Positions 7,915-17,140 of a stretch of 64,000 nt of DNA are shown in pieces. A program made the translations under genes and the position numbers. The notes under the pieces are model-generated. The model had not been told where the DNA came from. It saw only the letters and a program-made list of their open reading frames with translations, and searched no databases. The stretch is from Halobaculum roseum (GTDB lineage Archaea; Halobacteriota; Halobacteria; Halobacteriales; Haloferacaceae): NCBI RefSeq assembly GCF_019880245.1, contig NZ_CP082286.1, forward strand, positions 1,816,521 through 1,880,520, read 5' to 3'. Within the stretch, counting starts at the first letter, position 1. Every line of letters begins with the position of its first letter.

Positions 7915-9578
7915 CAGATCAAGGACAGGCGAACCCCTCGAGCGAGCTGAAGCAGCTGGCGATGAAGCGGCCGCATCTGCGCGAGCACCTGCAGAAGTTC
8001 AAGCAGATCACCGGGGAGTTCCCGATGTTCGTCGACGAGATCGAGGGCGAACACGAGGCCCGCCGCCCGAACGTGCTGTACCCGGTCGGCGGCCCGATCT
8101 TCTGTCACGTGTACGGCGACTTCGGGCAGGACACGAAGTACTACACCGTCGAGCCGACGCTGTCGGGCGCCGAGGAGCAGGTGCTCGACACGGTGAAATC
8201 GAAGCTGCTGCGCCAGAGCGGCCACAAGCCCGCTCCGGAGGGCGAGTCCGGGTACGACGACCTCATCGAGGAGCTGCTGGAGGACGTCACCGCCGTCACC
8301 GAGGAACAGGGCCAGCGCAACGTCCTCTCGACGATCAAGAACTTCGGCCGCGTCGAGGTGTCGAAACAGACGTACGACAACATCCGCTACCGGCTCAACC
8401 GCGACATCGTCGGGTTCGGGCCGCTGGAGCCGGTCATGCGCGACCCGGAGAACGAGGACATCCACGTCATCGGCCCGAAGGAGTGTCACGTCGACCACGG
8501 CGTCTTCGGCATGCTGGAGACGACCGTCGACTTCGGGACGCCCACGGAGTTCGACAACTGGCTGCGCAACATGGGCGAGCGGATGGGCGACCCCGTCTCC
8601 GACTCCAACCCCATCATCGACTCGACGCTGCCGGACGGGTCGCGTATCAACATCATCTACTCCGACGACGTGTCGATCAAGGGCTCCTCGCTCACCATCC
8701 GCCAGGGCGAGGAGACGCCCCTCTCGATCAACCAGATCACGAAGTGGGGGACGCTCAGCCCCGAACTGGCGGCGTACCTCTGGCTGTGTCTGGAGAACGA
8801 GCAGACCGTCTTCGTCGTCGGGGAGACGGCGTCCGGGAAGACGACGACGCTCAACGCCGTCCTCTCGTACATCCCCCGGGACTCGAAGATCTACACAGCG
8901 GAGGACACCGCGGAGGTCGTCCCGCCCCACAGCACGTGGCAGCAGCTCCTGACGCGGGAGGGCGACGGCGGCGACTCCAACGACGTGGACATGTTCGACC
9001 TCGTCGCCGCCGCGCTGCGCTCGCGCCCCGACTACATCATCGTGGGTGAGGTCCGCGGCGCCGAGGGTCGCATGGCGTTCCAGGCGGCCCAGACGGGTCA
9101 CCCGGTCATGCTGACGTTCCACGCCTCCGACATCGTCTCGATGATCCAGCGGTTCACCTCCGAGCCGATCAACGTCCCCGAGACGTTCATGGACGTGGCC
9201 GACGTGGCGCTGTTCCAGAACCGCGTCAAGCAGGGAGACAAGGTGCTGCGTCGGGTCACCTCAGTCCAGGAGATCGAGGGCTACTCCAAGGAGATGGACG
9301 GCGTCGTCACCCGGCAGGTGTTCGACTGGGACCCCGTGGAGGACGAGATCGTCTTCCGCGGGCGCAACAACTCCTACGTGCTCGAAGAGCAGATCGCGAC
9401 GCTGCTGGGCTACGCCGACACCCGCGACATCTACGACGACCTGAGCTTCCGCGCGGAGCTCATCGAGCGGATGATCCAGGAGGGCATCCTCGGCTACCAC
9501 GAGGTGAACGAGGCGATCACCTCCTTCCAGCGCGACGGCGTCGACGGGCTCCCCTTCGACATGCACCGCACGACCTGA
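7911..9578 (+). CDS. arlI: Archaellum motor ATPase ArlI
   Basis: 555 residues, type II/IV secretion ATPase superfamily hexamer that powers filament assembly and rotation. The Walker A VVGETASGKTTT is near residue 303; the Walker B region PDYIIVGEVRGAEG is followed by the His-box TGHPVMLTFHA. The N-terminal domain (about 1-190) is the ArlI-type adaptor. I chose ATG 7911 (MTDQGQANPSS) because the upstream extension (MPVVVGAEVHS) is not conserved-looking and because 7911 forms an ATGA overlap with the leader ORF. It is followed after 9 bases by arlJ, its membrane partner. Confidence 0.95.
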   Translation: MTDQGQANPSSELKQLAMKRPHLREHLQKFKQITGEFPMFVDEIEGEHEARRPNVLYPVGGPIFCHVYGDFGQDTKYYTVEPTLSGAEEQVLDTVKSKLLRQSGHKPAPEGESGYDDLIEELLEDVTAVTEEQGQRNVLSTIKNFGRVEVSKQTYDNIRYRLNRDIVGFGPLEPVMRDPENEDIHVIGPKECHVDHGVFGMLETTVDFGTPTEFDNWLRNMGERMGDPVSDSNPIIDSTLPDGSRINIIYSDDVSIKGSSLTIRQGEETPLSINQITKWGTLSPELAAYLWLCLENEQTVFVVGETASGKTTTLNAVLSYIPRDSKIYTAEDTAEVVPPHSTWQQLLTREGDGGDSNDVDMFDLVAAALRSRPDYIIVGEVRGAEGRMAFQAAQTGHPVMLTFHASDIVSMIQRFTSEPINVPETFMDVADVALFQNRVKQGDKVLRRVTSVQEIEGYSKEMDGVVTRQVFDWDPVEDEIVFRGRNNSYVLEEQIATLLGYADTRDIYDDLSFRAELIERMIQEGILGYHEVNEAITSFQRDGVDGLPFDMHRTT

Positions 9579-9587
9579 GCGCCGCGC

Positions 9588-11336
9588 ATGAGCACGAACA
9601 GCGCGTCCGCGTCCGACTTCTTCCCCGACTCCGCAGCGGAGCTCGCCGCCGATCTGGTGGCGTCGTACGACGCGCTGGACATGTCCAAACGGAAGTACGT
9701 CGGCTACATCCTGGCCCCTTCGGCGGCGTTCTTCCTGCTCACGATCGTCGGCGCGTTCCTGCTCCCGCTGCCGGTGACGGTCCGCCTGCCGATCCCCGCG
9801 CTCGGGATCTTGATACTCGTCGCGGCGGTGTTCTACCCGAAGCTGTACCTCAACGGCCGCCAGGTCGCCATCGAGAACCAGCTCCACCTGGTGATGACCC
9901 ACATGACCGTGCTGTCGACGACGAACATCGACCGCATGGAGGTGTTCCGGACGCTCGCGACCGAGGAGGAGTACGGCGCCGCCGCCGACGAGCTCGCGCG
10001 CGTCGTCCACCTCGTCGACACGTGGAACCAGTCGCTCGACGACGCGCTGCGCAGGCGGGCGAAGGAGGTCCCCTCGGACGTGTTCTCGGACTTCTTCGAC
10101 CGCCTCGGCTACACCATCGGCGCCGGGCAGACCCTCGACGACTTCCTGCTGTCCGAGCAGGACGCGGTCATCCAGAACTACATCACGGTGTACGAGGGGG
10201 CGCTGGCGAACCTGGAGGTCATGAAGGACCTCTACATGTCGATGATCCTCTCGATGACGTTCGCGCTGGTGTTCGCCATCGTCCTCCCGATCCTCACCGG
10301 CGACAACCCGACGCTCACCGTCTCGGCGGTCATCGTCCTGTTCATGCTGGTGCAGCTGGGCTTCTACGTCGTCATCCGGGCGATGGCCCCCCACGACCCC
10401 GTCTGGTTCCACTCCGAGGAGGGGGCGCCCTCGGACTTCCGGCTGTGGTCCAGCTTCGCGGTCGGCGTCTTCGGGACCGCCGCGCTCGTCGTCTTCGTCG
10501 GCGCCGGCCTGTTCAACGTCGGGCCGGGGCTGCGCGGGCTGCTCTTCTTCCTCGAGGACATCCCGCTCGCGCTGTACATCTGCGTCCCGATCACGCCGAT
10601 GGCGATCACCGGGGTGATGCTCCGGTTCGAGGAGCGCAACATCGAGGAACGGGACGAGGAGTTCCCGTCGTTCATCCGCGCGCTCGGCGCCGCCGAGTCG
10701 GCCAAACAGTCGACGACCGGCGACGTGCTCGCGACGCTCCACAAGAAGGACTTCGGCGCGCTCACGCCCGCGATCGTCCGCCTGTACCGCCGGCTCAACA
10801 TCCGGATCAGCTCCGAACAGGCGTGGTACACGTTCGCGACGGACACGCGCTCGTACCTCATCCAGAAGTTCTCGGACATGTACCTCGAGGGGCGCTCGAT
10901 GGGCGGCCGGCCGAAGCTGCTGGGGGAGCTCATCTCCCAGAACATGAACACCGTCATGCAGCTGCGCGAGCAGCGCCGGCAGGCGACGGTGACGATGATC
11001 GGGCTGCTGTACGGGATCACCTCCGCGTCGGCGTTCGCGTTCTTCATCGGCCTGCAGGTCGTGAACATCCTCGCGGACCTGTCCCAGCAGTTCAACATCA
11101 CCAACGCCGGCGGCGTCGGCAAGATCATCTACGCCGGCGTGTACGACATCGCGCTCATCGAGTTCCTGCTCCTGCTCGTCATCCTCTTCAACGCCGTCCT
11201 CTCGTCTGTGATGATCCGCACCATCGACGGCGGCAACAAGGCGAACGCCTACCTCCACTTCGTGCTCATGACGTGGCTCGGCTCCGGCGTCGCCATCTTC
11301 ACGAAGCACCTCGTCAGCGCGATCCTCACGATCTGA
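9588..11336 (+). CDS. arlJ: Archaellum platform membrane protein ArlJ
   Basis: 582 residues with several hydrophobic segments in clusters near residues 40-90, 215-260, 290-360 and 475-580, separated by two basic/charged cytoplasmic domains (T2SF/GspF-like) that contact ArlI. The N-terminal about 40 residues are soluble. It is the last gene of the arl operon. Downstream is a 520-base gene-poor stretch containing an orphan copy of the motility promoter. Confidence 0.94.
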   Translation: MSTNSASASDFFPDSAAELAADLVASYDALDMSKRKYVGYILAPSAAFFLLTIVGAFLLPLPVTVRLPIPALGILILVAAVFYPKLYLNGRQVAIENQLHLVMTHMTVLSTTNIDRMEVFRTLATEEEYGAAADELARVVHLVDTWNQSLDDALRRRAKEVPSDVFSDFFDRLGYTIGAGQTLDDFLLSEQDAVIQNYITVYEGALANLEVMKDLYMSMILSMTFALVFAIVLPILTGDNPTLTVSAVIVLFMLVQLGFYVVIRAMAPHDPVWFHSEEGAPSDFRLWSSFAVGVFGTAALVVFVGAGLFNVGPGLRGLLFFLEDIPLALYICVPITPMAITGVMLRFEERNIEERDEEFPSFIRALGAAESAKQSTTGDVLATLHKKDFGALTPAIVRLYRRLNIRISSEQAWYTFATDTRSYLIQKFSDMYLEGRSMGGRPKLLGELISQNMNTVMQLREQRRQATVTMIGLLYGITSASAFAFFIGLQVVNILADLSQQFNITNAGGVGKIIYAGVYDIALIEFLLLLVILFNAVLSSVMIRTIDGGNKANAYLHFVLMTWLGSGVAIFTKHLVSAILTI

Positions 11337-11437
11337 GTTCGAGCGCGCGGTGACGGCACCGTTCGCGCGGGTGCCGGTCGTGCGGGTGCCGAACGCGCGG
11401 ATACGGAAGCGACCGGGGGCCGTCCCCGATCCTCGTC

Positions 11438-11473
11438 GCTCTCACCGCTGATACGTCACGCCGAACCCTTATG
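11438..11473 (+). promoter_or_regulatory. Orphan copy of the motility-regulon promoter
   Basis: TCACCGCTGATA (11442-11453), the best match to the consensus, starts 26 bp before TATA-like CTTATG (11468-11473). Transcription should begin near 11495-11500. Unlike all other copies there is no start codon at +30; the nearest ATGs are 11514 (14 codons) and 11551 (51 codons, MGRDLAFARTPSRPPR..). The product is therefore a small RNA or an unusual short protein. Confidence 0.6.
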
Positions 11474-11550
11474 CTCGCCCGACGCGGAGTCTTCGGTAGC
11501 GGCGGTCGCAGGGATGCGGGAGCCGACCGCCGTCGGGTCGCGGCGAAGCC

Positions 11551-11706
11551 ATGGGTAGGGACCTGGCGTTCGCGCGAACCCCGAGTCGGCCGCCCCGGTC
11601 GGGGCGGCCGGTGCTGTTCTCGTGGTGGCTGTCCGTTCCGTTCACAGCGAACGCGCCGTCGGCGTCGCCGGCGTCAACGCCCGCGGTCGACGCCGGGAGG
11701 TCGTGA
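11551..11706 (+). CDS. Possible 51-residue protein downstream of the orphan promoter
   Basis: ATG 11551 opens a 51-codon frame, MGRDLAFARTPSRPPRSG.., with a short aromatic/hydrophobic patch (VLFSWWLSVPF) and a Ser/Ala/Pro-rich tail. It would be translated from a leader of about 55 bases if the orphan promoter is used. Composition is not acidic, unlike typical haloarchaeal proteins, and a GC-rich perfect hairpin lies inside the frame, so a non-coding RNA is at least as likely. Confidence 0.2.
   Translation: MGRDLAFARTPSRPPRSGRPVLFSWWLSVPFTANAPSASPASTPAVDAGRS
11587..11610 (+). other. Perfect 10-bp GC hairpin in the arlJ-cstA intergenic region
   Basis: CGGCCGCCCC (11587-11596), loop GGTC, then GGGGCGGCCG (11601-11610): a perfect stem with no downstream T run. 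It lies about 90 bases after the predicted start of the orphan transcript. It could be a structural element of a small RNA, or a 3' stem for arlJ. The remainder of 11337-11856 shows no convincing gene. Confidence 0.5.
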
Positions 11707-11856
11707 GTGACGTGCCGCCGGCGTATCGTACCCGACGTGGCTACGACGCGGCGGCGCCGCTCGCGATCGAGCGCGCCGAAAAAACGGAACCGAACGCAGC
11801 GGCGGTTGTTCGCTCAGTCGTCGGCCTGACCGACATCGGAACGAGTTCCGACGAGC

Positions 11857-13704
11857 TCAGGAATCCTGCGATTCCTGACCGCCGTCGGTGGCGACCGCGC
11901 CGCCCGTGCCCCTGCGGGCCTCCTGGATGTTGTCGTACCCCATCTTGACCAGCGACAGCGCCAGGTAGATCAGGGTGAACGCGATGGCGATCTGGACGAC
12001 CGCCGACAGCATCGCGAAGGCTCCCGCCTCGGCCATCCACGCGTCGTTGAGGAACTTCGCGTAGATGTTGTCGTGGAGCGCGAGCCACAGCAGACCCAGC
12101 ACGGTGATCGTCACCATGACCACCATCGGGCCGCCCGTGGAGATGAGCTGCTTGGAGTCGCTCCAGTTGGCGAGCCATACCGTCGCGGTGAGCAGCGCCA
12201 GCGCCGCGAGCAGCTGGTTCGCGCCGCCGAACAGCTGCCACAGCGTCAGCCACGAGCCGCTCGTGATCATGACGTACGCGGGCACCGCCTGCACGACCGC
12301 GTTTCCGTAGCGGTCGGCCGCGAACGACTCGACCGGCGATTCGGGCGTGCCGACGATCTCCTCCATCATGTACCGACCCAGGCGGACGGCGGTGTCGGTC
12401 GACGTGAGCAGGAAGCTCACGAGCACCAGCGCCATGAACGGGCCGCCGAAGGAGGTCGGGATGCCGAAGCTCGTCAGGATGATCCCGCCGCCGGTCGCGA
12501 ACGTCGGCAGCGCGAGCCCGATGCCGCCGCCGACCTCGGGCGCGACGAGCGCGACCGTGATCAGCGCGACGGTGGCGAGCAGTCCCTCGCCGAGCATCCC
12601 GCCGTAGCCGATCGCGCGCGCGTCGGTCTCCTTGTTCAGCTGCTTCGAGGTCGTCCCCGACGACACCAGCGAGTGGAACCCGGAGATGGTCCCGCACGCG
12701 ATGGTGATGAACAGCAGCGGGAACAGCGGCGCGCCGGAGCGGCCGATGAACCCGTAGAACGGTTCGAGTTGCGTGGTGAGCGGCTGGCTCGGCGTGATCG
12801 CGCCGATGCCCATCGCGCCGCCCAGCGTGCCGACGATGATCGCCAGCAGCGCCCCGCCGACCCCCGAGTACAGGAGGAACGACGAGAGGTAGTCACGCGG
12901 CTGCAGCAGCACCCATACCGGAAGCGCGCTCGCGAGCGCCCCGTACACGAGGATGATCGGGATCCACGCGGCGGTGTTGGCGCCGAGCGCGCCCGCGCCG
13001 GGGATCCACGACCCGCCGCTGCCCAGCAGGACGATCGTCTGGGCGGGCGCACGTGCGGCCGGCTCGAACAGCGCGACCGGGACCAGCGTCCCGACGTACA
13101 CGCCCGCGAACATCGCGGCGACGAACGCGATCGTTCCCGGGATGAACGAGAGGTTCAGCTGGTACAGGTACACGCCGAACAGCACCGCCAACCCGATGTA
13201 GATCAGGCTCGCGGTCGCCGCCTCGGGGTACGCGTTGAACACGATCGCGACCACGAGCGCGAACACCGCGACGACGAGCACGATCGTGAGGAACGCGAAC
13301 CACAGCAGCATGTTCTTGCCGCGCTCGCCCACGTACTCGCCGATGATGTACCCGATCGACTTCCCCTCGTGTCGGAGGCTCGCCGACAGCGAGACGAAGT
13401 CGTGGACCGACCCCATCAGCGGGTTGCCGATGGCGATCCACAGGATCGCGGGCACCCAGCCCCACACGACACCCGCGGTGATGGGGCCCACGATGGGCGC
13501 GCCGCCAGCGATACTCGAATAGTGATGCCCCAAGAGCACCGGCTTCTTCGCCGGAACGTACTCCTGTCCGTCCTCGTATTTGTGTGCCGGCGTCTCCCGG
13601 TCCTCGTCCAGTTCGACGAACTGGGCGAGATACCGCGAGTACCCGAGATACCCCGCACTGAACAGTGCGAGTACCCCGATCACCAGCCACATTGCTGCCA
13701 CCAT
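11857..13704 (-). CDS. cstA: Carbon starvation protein A-type transporter (CstA)
   Basis: 615 residues, polytopic membrane protein of the CstA family, which takes up peptides or pyruvate in bacteria. Family landmarks are present: KKPVLLGHHYSSIAGGAPIV near residue 53, GNPLMGSVHDFVSLSASLRH and FHSLVSSGTTSKQLNKETDA. Roughly 16 hydrophobic segments can be counted. The C-terminal tail (MGYDNIQEARRGTGGAVATD..) is soluble. The start MVAAMWLV is used; an internal Met five codons on is possible. The AT-rich upstream block (AATATAAAAACATTAA at 13738-13752, promoter on the minus strand) differs from the GC-rich surroundings. It converges with the arlJ side. Substrate in this organism is unknown. Confidence 0.9.
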   Translation of the reverse strand: MVAAMWLVIGVLALFSAGYLGYSRYLAQFVELDEDRETPAHKYEDGQEYVPAKKPVLLGHHYSSIAGGAPIVGPITAGVVWGWVPAILWIAIGNPLMGSVHDFVSLSASLRHEGKSIGYIIGEYVGERGKNMLLWFAFLTIVLVVAVFALVVAIVFNAYPEAATASLIYIGLAVLFGVYLYQLNLSFIPGTIAFVAAMFAGVYVGTLVPVALFEPAARAPAQTIVLLGSGGSWIPGAGALGANTAAWIPIILVYGALASALPVWVLLQPRDYLSSFLLYSGVGGALLAIIVGTLGGAMGIGAITPSQPLTTQLEPFYGFIGRSGAPLFPLLFITIACGTISGFHSLVSSGTTSKQLNKETDARAIGYGGMLGEGLLATVALITVALVAPEVGGGIGLALPTFATGGGIILTSFGIPTSFGGPFMALVLVSFLLTSTDTAVRLGRYMMEEIVGTPESPVESFAADRYGNAVVQAVPAYVMITSGSWLTLWQLFGGANQLLAALALLTATVWLANWSDSKQLISTGGPMVVMVTITVLGLLWLALHDNIYAKFLNDAWMAEAGAFAMLSAVVQIAIAFTLIYLALSLVKMGYDNIQEARRGTGGAVATDGGQESQDS

Positions 13705-13950
13705 GCTTGTTACCTCGTCACAGTCGTGTGCAGAATGAATATAAAAACATTAACCTTCGACGGTGGATCGACGGCGCTCATACGGCGGTTTCGCCGGCCT
13801 GAACGATCGTTCTCCCTTCGTTGCGAACCATTCGGTAGTGGATTTTGCGGAAAATCTGTCGTTGAATACTTTGTGGTTTGCCGCGCGCGCCTCGCGCGCA
13901 CCCCACACGCCCCACGCCGAACCGGACCGGGCCATCCCCGGCCGGGTGGC

Positions 13951-14952
13951 TCACGCCGAGCCGTCCGGGGGTGTCGCGGGCGGGGCCGCCTCGATGTCGA
14001 GCTCGTCGGCGACCTCCGTGAGGAAGTCGCCCTTCACCTCCTCGACGCGGGTCTCGATCTCGGCGACGACGGGTTGCTCGAACTCCTCGCGAAGCGTCCG
14101 GAGGTGCGCGCGCTCGGTCGCGACGCGGTCGCGGAGGTAGCGCGCGCCGCGGCCGTTCTCGTCGTCGTCCGGCGAGGGGGTGAGCCGGTTCACCGCGAGC
14201 CCACGAACGGCGAGCCCGCGGTCGGCGAGCCCCTCGGCCGCGCGCCGGGTCTCACGGACCGACAGCTCGTCGGGGTTGACGACGAGGAAGAAGGCGGCGT
14301 GCTCGCGCAGCGTCTCGCCGGCGTACTCGAAGAACTCCTTGCGCTCCTGTAAGCGCGCGAGGATCGGGTCGCCGTCCATCACTCTCCGGGGTTCGTTGTT
14401 GCCGATCGCGGCCTTCTCGTACAGGTCGATCGACTTCTCGCGCTTGCGCCGCAGCCGGTCGATCCACCCCTCCAGGAAGTCCGGCAGTCCGAGCAGCCGG
14501 AGCGTGCCGCCGGTGGGGGAGGTGTCGAAGACGACACGGTCGAAGTCGTCGCTGGAGCGCATCACGTCGACGAACCGGTCGAACAGCGCGGCCTCGTAGG
14601 CACCGGGGGTCTGGTGGGCCATCTCGATCTGGCGGTCGATCTCGTTGACGAGCGCGGCGCTGACCTGGTCGCCGAGCGCGCGCTTCGTCTCCATCAGGTG
14701 GTGTTCGACCTCCTCGTCGGGGTCGATCTCCATCGCCCACAGCCCGTCGCGGCCCTCGACGGCCTGCGGCTCGTCGCCCAGTTCCTGGTCGAACACGTCC
14801 GACGTCGAGTGGGCCGGGTCCGTCGAGACGACGAGCGTGTCAAGCCCCGCGTCCGCACACTTGACCGAGTACGCCGCCGACATCGTCGTCTTGCCGACGC
14901 CGCCCTTCCCGCCGAAGAACACGAACTTCTCCATGTGTGTGTCCTCGGACAT
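13951..14952 (-). CDS. ArsA/Get3-family ATPase
   Basis: 333 residues, single ArsA/Get3 domain. The deviant Walker A GGKGGVGKTTMS is near residue 15, switch I contains STDPAHSTSDVF, and switch II is DTSPTGGTLRLLGLP. Family members target tail-anchored proteins (Get3) or drive arsenite pumps (ArsA). There is no ars gene nearby and only one ATPase domain, so a Get3-like role is the better guess. I take ATG 14952 (MSEDTHMEKF) because it shares one base with the TGA of the upstream gene, a typical coupled start. MEKFVFF six codons later is the alternative. Confidence 0.88.
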   Translation of the reverse strand: MSEDTHMEKFVFFGGKGGVGKTTMSAAYSVKCADAGLDTLVVSTDPAHSTSDVFDQELGDEPQAVEGRDGLWAMEIDPDEEVEHHLMETKRALGDQVSAALVNEIDRQIEMAHQTPGAYEAALFDRFVDVMRSSDDFDRVVFDTSPTGGTLRLLGLPDFLEGWIDRLRRKREKSIDLYEKAAIGNNEPRRVMDGDPILARLQERKEFFEYAGETLREHAAFFLVVNPDELSVRETRRAAEGLADRGLAVRGLAVNRLTPSPDDDENGRGARYLRDRVATERAHLRTLREEFEQPVVAEIETRVEEVKGDFLTEVADELDIEAAPPATPPDGSA

Positions 14953-15275
14953 CAGAAGTGGTACTGCTGTCCCTTGCGTTCGAGCATCGAGCCGCGGTCC
15001 CACATCCGGCGCTCCCACGCCTCGAACTCGTCCTCGAGATACGGGAGCAGCTCGGCGGTGTAGTAGGAGACCGGCGAGGGGATGCCGAAGGCGTCCGGGA
15101 AGCACGCCAGCATGAACGTGTCCTCCAGGTCCTCGGCCTCCTTCTCGATCTTCTCGTACGCCGGGTGGGTCACCAGCCCGTGATACAGGCCGGCCGCCCA
15201 CTCGCGCAGCGCGTCGAGGTACCGGTCGATCCGGTCCGCGAGGGCGCCCCCGCCGTCGTCCGTGGCGTCGCTCAT
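14952..15275 (-). CDS. Conserved haloarchaeal protein coupled to the ArsA/Get3 ATPase
   Basis: 107 residues, mostly helical and soluble. It contains ADRIDRYLDALREWAAGLYHG, THPAYEKIEKEAEDLEDTF and the ending MLERKGQQYHF. I do not recognise a characterised family. Its stop overlaps the start of the ATPase gene by one base (TGATG), so the two are translated together and probably act together. The ATG is at 15275; a 111-base spacer separates it from the divergent CobW-type gene. Confidence 0.75.
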   Translation of the reverse strand: MSDATDDGGGALADRIDRYLDALREWAAGLYHGLVTHPAYEKIEKEAEDLEDTFMLACFPDAFGIPSPVSYYTAELLPYLEDEFEAWERRMWDRGSMLERKGQQYHF

Positions 15276-15386
15276 CGGTCGTGTGTGTGGCGCTCCCGTG
15301 GTTAAGCATGTCGCGATAGTGCGCGGATCGCCCTCGGCCCGCCGCGACCAACGGGCACAAGTACCACACGCGCGGATCGTTCGTCG

Positions 15387-16829
15387 ATGACGCCCGGACG
15401 CGGACTCGGCGGCGGTCCCGGACCGAGCGGCGACGACGCCGTCCCGGTGACGGTCCTCTCGGGGAGCCTCGGCGCCGGCAAGACGACGCTCGTGAACCAC
15501 GTCCTCTCGAACGCCGGCGACCGCGACATCGCGGTGCTGGTCAACGACGTGGGATCGGTGAACGTCGACTACGACCTCCTCTCCTCGGAGGACCTCCCGG
15601 CCGTCGGCGTCGCGGAGCTGTCCAACGGCTGTATCTGCTGTGAGCTGCGCGACGACCTCGAACGCGCGGTCGTCCAGCTCGCCGACGGCAAGGAGTTCGA
15701 CCACCTCGTCGTCGAGCCCTCGGGGATCAGCGAGCCCGGCCCCGTCGCCCGACAGTTCACCACCGGCCCGGCCGCGGCCCGATACCGGATGGACGCCGTC
15801 GTCACGGTGCTGGACACCCCGCAGTTCCTCGGCGCCTTCGCGGGCGAGGGAACCCCGAAGCGACGGGGGAGCACCACTCACGAGGGCGGCGAGGGTGCAG
15901 TCGGCGGCACGGCGGCAGACGGCGAGGACGCGGACCTCGGTGGCGACGACGCCGACCGCGAAGGCGACGGCGACGAAGCTCCCCGCCCGCTCTCGGATCT
16001 GCTCGTCGAGCAGGTCGAGGGCGCGGACGTGGTCCTGCTCAACAAGGCCGACCTGTGCGACGAGGCCGAACTCGCGGAGGCCGAGGAGCTGGTGCGCGCG
16101 CTCCGTCCCCGCGCCGAGATCCTTCCCACCGAGCACTCGGCGGCGCCGCTGGATCGGATCCTCGACGTGGACCTGTACGAGCATCGGGACGAGGAGCACG
16201 GCCACCCCGACGACCACGCGGACCACGGCGACCACGAACACGCCGACAGCGACGACCACGGGCACGCCGACAGCGACGACCACGGGCACGCCGACGGCGA
16301 CGACCACGGCCACGCACACGGCGGGGACGGCCATGACCACGCCCACCCGGACGAGGTGTACGGCGTCACATCCTTCGTCTACCGCGCGCGGCGACCGTTC
16401 CACCCCGAACGGCTCGCCGAGTACCTCTCGAACCTGCCCGAGTCGGTCGTGCGCTCGAAGGGGACGCTCCACGTCGCCGGCAGCGATCAGCGGCTGCACT
16501 ACAGTCAGGCCGGCCCCTCGGTTCGTGTGGAGGCGGTCGGCCCGTGGGTGGCGGCGATGGAGGAGGCCGACCGGGAGCTGTACCGGGCGAACCGCCGCGG
16601 CGGCGCCGACTGGGACGACGAGTGGGGCGACCGCCACACCGAGGTGGTCGTCATCGGCGTCGACCTCGACGAGCCGGCGGTGCGCGCGCGGCTGGACGAC
16701 TGTCTCCTCACGGACGCGGAGCTGGAGAACGGACCCGGCGTCGACCCCGCCGAGTGGTTCCCGACCGCGCCCGCCGAGGGCGACGGCGATGGCGACGGGA
16801 ACGCCGACGCGGTCGTTTCGCTGTCGTAA
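15387..16829 (+). CDS. CobW/COG0523-family GTPase metallochaperone with His-rich insert
   Basis: 480 residues. The Walker A is LSGSLGAGKTTLVNH near residue 34, followed by the metal-binding CxCC motif in NGCICCELR and the strand FDHLVVEPSGISEP. NKADL provides guanine specificity. An Asp/Glu/His-rich insert (about 265-325) has three near-perfect DDHGHAD-type units, a likely zinc-buffering region. The C-terminal CobW_C domain follows (VYGVTSFVYRARRPFHPERL). Members insert or deliver zinc, cobalt or nickel. A small zinc-ribbon protein gene lies 3 bases away on the other strand. Confidence 0.9.
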   Translation: MTPGRGLGGGPGPSGDDAVPVTVLSGSLGAGKTTLVNHVLSNAGDRDIAVLVNDVGSVNVDYDLLSSEDLPAVGVAELSNGCICCELRDDLERAVVQLADGKEFDHLVVEPSGISEPGPVARQFTTGPAAARYRMDAVVTVLDTPQFLGAFAGEGTPKRRGSTTHEGGEGAVGGTAADGEDADLGGDDADREGDGDEAPRPLSDLLVEQVEGADVVLLNKADLCDEAELAEAEELVRALRPRAEILPTEHSAAPLDRILDVDLYEHRDEEHGHPDDHADHGDHEHADSDDHGHADSDDHGHADGDDHGHAHGGDGHDHAHPDEVYGVTSFVYRARRPFHPERLAEYLSNLPESVVRSKGTLHVAGSDQRLHYSQAGPSVRVEAVGPWVAAMEEADRELYRANRRGGADWDDEWGDRHTEVVVIGVDLDEPAVRARLDDCLLTDAELENGPGVDPAEWFPTAPAEGDGDGDGNADAVVSLS

Positions 16830-16832
16830 CCG

Positions 16833-17054
16833 TCAGCAGGCGCAGCCGGTCGAGCCGGGCGAGCGCTCGAACGCCATCTCGTCGCCGCACTCCGGACACG
16901 ACGGGGGCTCCTCGCCGGTCACGTCGAGGTCGAGCAGGCGCTCGTCGCAGTCGTGACACCAGTACGCGCCCGTCGACTCCTCGGTGCCGCCCCCGCGGTT
17001 CGGCGATTCCGTCGAGGCCTTCAGCGTCTCGGTGAGCGTGCCGATCAGTCCCAT
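16833..17054 (-). CDS. Small zinc-ribbon protein
   Basis: 73 residues. Two CxxC knuckles (WCHDC and SCPEC, 21 residues apart) form a zinc ribbon, and the protein ends GSTGCAC. The N-terminal helix is MGLIGTLTETLKAS. It is similar in layout to the many CPxCG-type small zinc-finger proteins of haloarchaea. It converges with the CobW-type metallochaperone, with only 3 bases between stops. The function is unknown. Confidence 0.8.
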   Translation of the reverse strand: MGLIGTLTETLKASTESPNRGGGTEESTGAYWCHDCDERLLDLDVTGEEPPSCPECGDEMAFERSPGSTGCAC

Positions 17055-17140
17055 GTGTGGTATTCACACTGTCCTGCGCATAAACTGCGGTGCGGATCCG
17101 CGATCTCGACACACAACCGTCGAGTCCGCGATCGAGCGCC

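Noticed and set aside
9261-11309. Long minus-strand open frame (682 codons) opposite arlJ
   Set aside because: Antisense shadow of arlJ and the end of arlI, with His/Arg/Asp-rich low-complexity sequence and no known domain.
11471-11710. 79-codon frame starting within the orphan TATA box
   Set aside because: Arg/Gly-rich composition typical of wrong-frame reading of GC-rich DNA; it would start inside the TATA box itself.
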